This document shows, in pieces, positions 7,901 to 10,806 of a DNA stretch of 10,806 bases. This DNA comes from an uncultured Clostridia bacterium (GTDB lineage Bacteria > Bacillota > Clostridia > JAAYHZ01). Numbering within the stretch: the stretch's first letter is position 1; each line of letters opens with the position of its first letter. The notes below the pieces were generated by a model, which ran no database searches, had not been told where the DNA came from, and saw only the letters and a program-made list of their open reading frames with translations. The stretch spans positions 1 to 10,806 of the forward strand of contig CALCRE010000074.1 of the NCBI GenBank assembly GCA_937894465.1, given 5' to 3'. Position numbers and translations under genes: made by a program.

Positions 7901-10045
7901 GAAGGGTTTAAACCTTCGGATAAAGTGACATTTCGGTTTGAGCTGTATGACAAAGATCAAGGCTGGGTCCAATATGGTGAGGATAACATCGTTTATAGCC
8001 ATTTAGCTTCAGACGGTATCGTCAGTGCTGACACATCCTTTATAATGCCTGAGGATTACTCAGATGAAAATCCTGTAAAGCTAAGGGTAACTGCTTGGGA
8101 AGAAAATTATACGAGCACTTCGTCTGTTGAGCACATAGTTATTACACCAAAAGAAAACCTTGTGTTAAATCAATGTAACGGAGAGCTGTTGAATTGCGAT
8201 ATGGTCAAAATTACGGGGAATGTTTTAAATACAGGTAGCAAGGCGGCGGACGATGTAGAGGTTACTATAGAAGTGCCGGATAAAACCACAGGCGAAATAA
8301 AAGTCATAAAGATGTTGTCATATGACCGTGTAGATACTTCAAATATTTTAGATATCAATGAAATCTTTTTAGTACCGGACATAGATTTTGATAAAGATGA
8401 CATTATGAAGTTTATCATTCGGGTAAAGGAAACCGTCAACAATGAGCAGATCACCTTTGCGACGAACACCGTAGTCGTTGCACAGCCGAAATCTTGGAAT
8501 ACCCAAATTTCAGAAATTCAAATCAATAATAATCAACCAATCAGTTTGAAAACCGGAACTGTAAAAAATACCGATGCCCGTATACTACCGTCAGGTGCGA
8601 TAAGCCAATATAGGCTGCAGTATACAAGCTTAAACCCTGATATCGCTACAATAGACTATGTAAACGGTACCATTACCGGAGTCAGCAAAGGGACAGCAGA
8701 AATTCTAGTTGAAGCGGTAAGGTTTGAGAATGCATATTTCTGTGATTTAAACAACAGACTTTTCGATTCAAACGGAAATTTAATTGAGTTCAATGAAGAC
8801 GGTTCTCTCAAGAACATACCCGATGCGGAAAACAACGATACAGTCATGGCTTCTAAAAGCGTTTTCATCACTGTTACAGATTCGCAGGCCGACTCTGAAC
8901 CGGATCCTGAACCTGCCATAGAGCCGGTAACAGATCTTTCTTCAGTGATGAGAACCGAAAAAGAAGGGAATCAAATTATACTTCATTTAAACGAAAACTC
9001 CGCGTTAAGATACACCGATATATATGGAACATTAAACCGTCTTAAAAACCAAATTCAAGAAATGGATCTTTTGAAAATTGTGATAGAAAACAGTGAATTT
9101 ACTATGGAGTCTGAAGCATTGAAGATTCTGGCTGAAGCCGGTATGGACCTGGTTATATCTCTTAACGGAGTCGATGTGACATTGAATCAACAGATATTGA
9201 ACCAAATAAGCCAACAAGATAACAACAATGTTACCATTGGTATCAACAAGTCCGAAAGCAGTGACAATAGACCGATCATCGATGTAGAGCTAACTTCAAA
9301 CGGCAAACCGATTACAGGTTTTAGCGATCAAGAGATCATAATTTCCATCCCTTATACGTTAAAAGACGGAGAAAATGAAAATGCCATTGTAGTTTACTAT
9401 ATAAATGGTGATGAATCTATCGTTATACCAAACGGTCGATACAAAGACGGATATGTTTCATTTGCGGTTAATCATCTTTCTCAATTCTTGGTGGGGTATA
9501 ATTATGTATCATTCGCAGATGGAAAAGGATGGGCGGAAGAATATATCACTTACCTGGCTTCAAGAGAGATTATAAATGGTACCGGTAATGGGTTATTTCA
9601 ACCTCAAAATAATGTCACAAGAGCGGAATTCGTTAAAATGACAGCTTTGTTGACGGAAAAATCCATTCCAAAAGCCTCTCAAAGTCATTTCGAAGATGTT
9701 GCTGAAACAGAGTGGTTTGCACCATATGTGGCTTGGGCCTTTGAAAAAGGTTACATCGTCGGCAAGACAGAAACGACATTTGCACCCATGGACTTTATCA
9801 CTCGTGAACAAATGGCTGTGATTATCGAAAGATTCCTTAAATCCAAATCATATCATTTGAGTATGCATCAACCTAACAGTTTCATAGATGATGCGGATAT
9901 AAGCGAATATGCGAAGGGAGCAGTAAGGTTATTGAGCGGTCTCGATATCATATCGGGCAAGGATGGCAATCGCTTTGACCCGAAAGGCTATGCTACCAGA
10001 GCGGAAAGTGCAAAGATACTGGCACTTTTATTAAGGATAAAATAA
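1955..10045 (+). CDS. Giant secreted multidomain surface protein with C-terminal SLH anchor
   Basis: 2696 residues, about 300 kDa. Residues 1-24 form a signal peptide (KR, hydrophobic core, cleavage after VTYA). Calx-beta-like domain 1 spans 49-277 (RYGDDF; DDDIFEGQEQF; ITDND end) but is split by about 120 charged residues (~98-220). Calx-beta-like 2 is at 281-388 and lacks the acidic loop. 398-928 is beta-rich and unassigned, with a short charged helix at ~828-856. 929-1035 resembles a carboxypeptidase-regulatory sandwich. 1196-1262 is helical and Ser/Asn-rich. 1263-1430 is Gly- and aromatic-rich beta. ~1490-1948 has propeller-like blades (LVALNNGKMILFF, DRLLVLWSS, NRYIVWSE). 1951-2182 holds two CARDB-like Ig folds, and 2183-2310 a BIG2-like domain with an insert. 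A DSEPDPEPAIEP linker follows, then a pre-SLH domain (2325-2519) and SLH repeats from F2520, F2579 and F2643 with TRAE 2555, TREQ 2616 and TRAE 2681. SLH domains bind pyruvylated secondary cell-wall polymer, so it is displayed on the cell surface. No catalytic motif was recognised; adhesion or carbohydrate binding is inference. Confidence 0.9.
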   Translation: MLKRILAVFLIFCTLSIMIPVTYAGDIISPDAFRVSDEYVEQYPNGVLEFATVQFETSEDASEFDVIIVRRGGTKGKVEVDFKVIEVTARYGDDFTVLVPKWYGDTALRKTINSPTLLESALEENKDGILTSPKYLDEEQSSGVTPTAIQMTLPEEESQEEYTELSTEYKSTLHRLRDEATGEKTKAPDPIDLQKNYFDIENPEYIQAGDALNTLMPGVTGRLTFQDGENYKTFKIRIKDDDIFEGQEQFILGLFNPTNNAVLGDTFNATCNITDNDTGVGQVIGFDQEIYSVSAEVEYAELIIQRTGDIHTYSKIEISTLSGTAKADEHYAPVILETIFLPGETNKKVHVPLFAENAKDPIDFYMVITQDGKPVTGINRATIRLIPEESTNDVSLMSVQAENRFQANAVRINYLYVPGNAFALGSSVYSDNQGRTYTGNDAIPWGTDGKQIIMEESRWAPMGRSSLYKWVDLVGISGITINWKNTGTSQYNQSTILINDKEYYRLKGSFNGDTYLGAANNFPRIMTVLQVVNNTNGCYGNLGVWSLKLHRQQFEVVVENAPTLVYNTWDGQTKRASQPFNPGTVMPSVPRPYKDDIITLIPRIYQEGELRGVRYAGYQVKTANGYTGTIRSDTIKLSSEFIKANIYGNGTVERQEKLIIRPVFERTEASLHIKEYEYNRGELFIAGQRYNNQMFDTNGFLSGDVLIGEMIPKTGYSAEGYREYLTDAGGATELKPIPVNIILANKNLNQQIEPVFKETIKSVPIEWKPLGITFFETREENIVKGMIFHDHRDYMPEVESDLLYSGVPEVVTPRFDDYAQIIDYQRAMDEYQINMTQREEKIRQNYDRYRQTFDVYTLEKLPVGEIVTLYGKPVVEGYTIAWWMEEDRTEDNGNHTTDVVHIGSNFSFVVTENPQKVCYCFVAINRPGNSVLTGKVVQSKNTIKNQKASAVNINDPLTYTGVPGVTVSVAVADSRYTFVVVDGIKYETSAVTSNDGSFAIYVPYGVNNFYYSIKMTRGDIVETRSVTIKNPMNIEIPFMDSFKIDQLEISVDNVLQDKINIEDRPMDIRMKTVSYDNRSVSKVRLRSYDSAGYLWQTLDAEYIGTDEWLIRTNTKETFKLAGRFTLEIYDERGIGHGEIESGYNIDELPVPGLVDLGTLSVPPGVNLYPFGEINPQVDFGTTRSLIPVQTSPNAQTYSIAVGVGELLKQVVTDNPQGFDDETIQQKAMILSQYLSDGRYSSNLLNKSWNNSKGSSKSGPGKGSITVDFDIGFYIQLTRKTDGLRNDFYFDYAMIYVGCKVEAKQDVNASVCGVPVYMTVKGGGKVRGLMMAQGGDDTRLLSAYGFFPLPDNYIGVEYFGMYYFNLNFSIGTGIGYRGPAAIGIEGVMDVDMVYQPWEDGYGTLTFSLNVDIDVLMIPMKFNIAKSEHQLFKSDNYIDNDWLPVLMNNQFNAMNREGTSRISTLERANNSAWNTLPDAENAGIREIETTTLQTGIYKHPQPQLVALNNGKMILFFINDDGEREGYDRTALYYSVYDGYWNPPVLLQDDGTADYDPYVKEIGDRLLVLWSSSNTQFGDVRPSMSDLLNSTDIYSQWFDLDGAKSGETMRITFDDGAYGNMSPEAVYDRETETVMLLYQKTDYKTEGVSFDDNVLSIGDYLNNSYNTIAYRLYVNGEWITSYEAGETSYINYEQINGSGSLYGQRFLDLSIGKIDPTVSEIAATTQQGMACIAYTVDLDNNPYTKDDTELFMLTYNFAEKSFTSPAGITNNQVEDSNPQVSEDCLFWNCDGYISYLNWYTFMSTSSIDSVDEQSFLRVLNEKNIEAAQSFTVTSGQDGNRYIVWSEINKILSDFEGVDPISERQLYAAMYDARMSQVGLDENMQPIYVGGWGSKQKITEKVGEYNNEQSVVVDSQGMVTIANRKYEMIDDANTPEPDRTESDTSSLVIRRFEPKTTLMISASDITTYPEFPKAQEQVMLTVNARNEGFKPSDKVTFRFELYDKDQGWVQYGEDNIVYSHLASDGIVSADTSFIMPEDYSDENPVKLRVTAWEENYTSTSSVEHIVITPKENLVLNQCNGELLNCDMVKITGNVLNTGSKAADDVEVTIEVPDKTTGEIKVIKMLSYDRVDTSNILDINEIFLVPDIDFDKDDIMKFIIRVKETVNNEQITFATNTVVVAQPKSWNTQISEIQINNNQPISLKTGTVKNTDARILPSGAISQYRLQYTSLNPDIATIDYVNGTITGVSKGTAEILVEAVRFENAYFCDLNNRLFDSNGNLIEFNEDGSLKNIPDAENNDTVMASKSVFITVTDSQADSEPDPEPAIEPVTDLSSVMRTEKEGNQIILHLNENSALRYTDIYGTLNRLKNQIQEMDLLKIVIENSEFTMESEALKILAEAGMDLVISLNGVDVTLNQQILNQISQQDNNNVTIGINKSESSDNRPIIDVELTSNGKPITGFSDQEIIISIPYTLKDGENENAIVVYYINGDESIVIPNGRYKDGYVSFAVNHLSQFLVGYNYVSFADGKGWAEEYITYLASREIINGTGNGLFQPQNNVTRAEFVKMTALLTEKSIPKASQSHFEDVAETEWFAPYVAWAFEKGYIVGKTETTFAPMDFITREQMAVIIERFLKSKSYHLSMHQPNSFIDDADISEYAKGAVRLLSGLDIISGKDGNRFDPKGYATRAESAKILALLLRIK

Positions 10046-10076
10046 AGTTTTAGACAATCCCATTCCCTTTATTAAC

Positions 10077-10111
10077 AACCGGGTAGATCATATTATTCTG
10101 TCCGGTTTTTT
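10077..10111 (+). terminator. Intrinsic terminator of the SLH protein gene
   Basis: AACCGGGTAGA (10077-10087) pairs with TCTGTCCGGTT (10097-10107), an 11-bp stem including two G-U pairs, around a 9-base loop. It is followed by TTTT (10108-10111). It lies 31 bases after the stop codon and separates the surface protein gene from the downstream regulator. Confidence 0.85.
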
Positions 10112-10130
10112 CTGCATTTCTGTTCAAACA

Positions 10131-10139
10131 TGCTATAAT
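10131..10139 (+). promoter_or_regulatory. Extended -10 promoter of the MalT/LuxR-type regulator gene
   Basis: TGCTATAAT is a TGN-extended consensus -10 (TATAAT at 10134-10139). No good -35 is present at the right distance (the region 10110-10116 reads TTCTGCA and overlaps the preceding terminator). This is compatible with an extended -10 promoter or with activator dependence. It lies about 30 bases before the ATG at 10176. Confidence 0.6.
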
Positions 10140-10175
10140 AATTTTAAATGATTAACATTTATGAGGTATGGCATC

Positions 10176-10806
10176 ATGATGAATATATCCGGTATGAGAT
10201 TAACAGCTCCTAAACCTGTTTCCGGAGAAATCCAACGAGAAAGACTTGTTCTTGCTATTAAAGAGAATGCAGATAAGATTGTTTACATACATGCAGGGGC
10301 GGGTTATGGAAAAACGACATTGTTGTCACAGTTAGCAAGCTCAAATGATCATACCGTATGGGTGATGCTTGACGGTGAATGTGATGTATTTTCATTTTTA
10401 AACATTTTGTGTTCAGCGATTAAGCAATGTTTTACAAAGTATGATTTTTCTCCTTGCGAATTCTTGCCGTTTGAAGGCAAAAAAGATTTTATTTCTATTG
10501 TAGCAAATGCCTTTATATGCAGTATTGAAAGGATTCATAAAAGTTTTACGATCATACTCGATGATTTACACACCATTGAAGATGAAATGACAAAAAAGCT
10601 TTTTACTTGTATTTTAAAATACAAACCGGAAAGTATGAACGTTTGCTTGAGTAGTAGGGAAGCTCCGTGGGAGGAACTTATTTCCATACGTATAAGGGGG
10701 CAAATTTTTGAACTAAGTCAAAATGATCTTGCTTTTTCTAAAGATGAAACATTTCAATTTCTCGGTTTTGAAGACATGAATATATATCACACCACGGAAG
10801 GTTGGC
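10176..10806 (+). CDS. MalT/LuxR-type (STAND ATPase) transcriptional regulator, N-terminal part (runs off the window)
   Basis: An open frame from ATG at 10176 encodes 210 residues to the window end without a stop. The start is supported by GAGGT at 10163-10167, 8 bases upstream; a second ATG follows at 10179. It opens with MMNISGMRLTAPKP, close to the 'L..P.P....RERL' entry of MalT-like proteins. The Walker A motif is HAGAGYGKTTLL (39-50, K46, T47), the Walker B motif FTIILDDLH (124-132, D129 D130), and the sensor-like LSSRE is at 158-162. Then comes DLAFSKDET..FL (184-196) and the TEGW motif (207-210), all in the order seen in MalT-family AAA/STAND ATPases. Full members are about 800-1000 residues, with a TPR-like sensor region and usually a C-terminal LuxR helix-turn-helix (sometimes a BTAD/SARP domain instead); these are not in the window. 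Such ATP-dependent activators respond to small inducers, often sugars. Whether it controls the upstream surface gene is unknown. Confidence 0.88.
   Translation, partial: MMNISGMRLTAPKPVSGEIQRERLVLAIKENADKIVYIHAGAGYGKTTLLSQLASSNDHTVWVMLDGECDVFSFLNILCSAIKQCFTKYDFSPCEFLPFEGKKDFISIVANAFICSIERIHKSFTIILDDLHTIEDEMTKKLFTCILKYKPESMNVCLSSREAPWEELISIRIRGQIFELSQNDLAFSKDETFQFLGFEDMNIYHTTEGW

Noticed and set aside
1955..10045. The large gene as an assembly fusion of several genes
   Set aside because: The frame stays open for 2696 codons with uniform base composition, one signal peptide at the start and one SLH anchor at the end. No internal promoter/terminator or frame break was noticed.

Overview
The window looks like the end of a contig from a low-GC Gram-positive bacterium (Bacillota; a clostridial or Paenibacillus-like lineage is the best guess). 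The reasons are consensus sigma-A type promoters, strong AGGAGG-type ribosome binding sites, a tRNA with encoded CCA, an SLH-anchored surface protein, and a BlaI/MecI-type repressor. The genus cannot be fixed from the sequence. Bases 1-34 are not biological: they match the Illumina TruSeq read-2 adapter. Genomic sequence starts at base 35.

Layout, left to right. (1) 35-181, minus strand: the first 49 codons of a BlaI/MecI/CopY-family winged-helix repressor, cut off by the adapter. Its consensus promoter lies at 237-265, and a TACA-NN-TGTA operator dyad sits on the -10/start region, as expected for autorepression. (2) 375-1517, plus strand: a signal-less right-handed beta-helix protein related to GH28 polygalacturonases, read divergently from the repressor with its own promoter. 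(3) 1664-1750: tRNA-Leu(CAA) as a self-contained unit with consensus promoter and a strong terminator. (4) 1955-10045: one very large gene (2696 aa) for a secreted, multidomain, SLH-anchored surface protein that fills 75 percent of the window. Its order is signal peptide, two Calx-beta-like domains (the first split by an insertion), unassigned beta-rich regions, a carboxypeptidase-regulatory-like beta-sandwich, a Gly/aromatic-rich beta segment, a propeller-like region, two CARDB-like Ig folds, a BIG2-like domain, a pre-SLH domain and three SLH repeats. It ends at a hairpin terminator. (5) 10176-10806, plus strand, running off the end: the ATPase part of a MalT/LuxR-type (STAND) transcriptional regulator.

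The genes do not form an operon. Each has its own promoter signal or is separated by a terminator, so functional links are weak. The most plausible theme is surface and carbohydrate biology: a possible oligogalacturonide-type hydrolase, a giant cell-wall-anchored protein, and a MalT-like regulator, a class that often controls sugar uptake or surface genes. No mobile element, CRISPR array or phage gene is visible. The strongest candidates for something undescribed are the giant SLH protein's unassigned regions and domain insertions.
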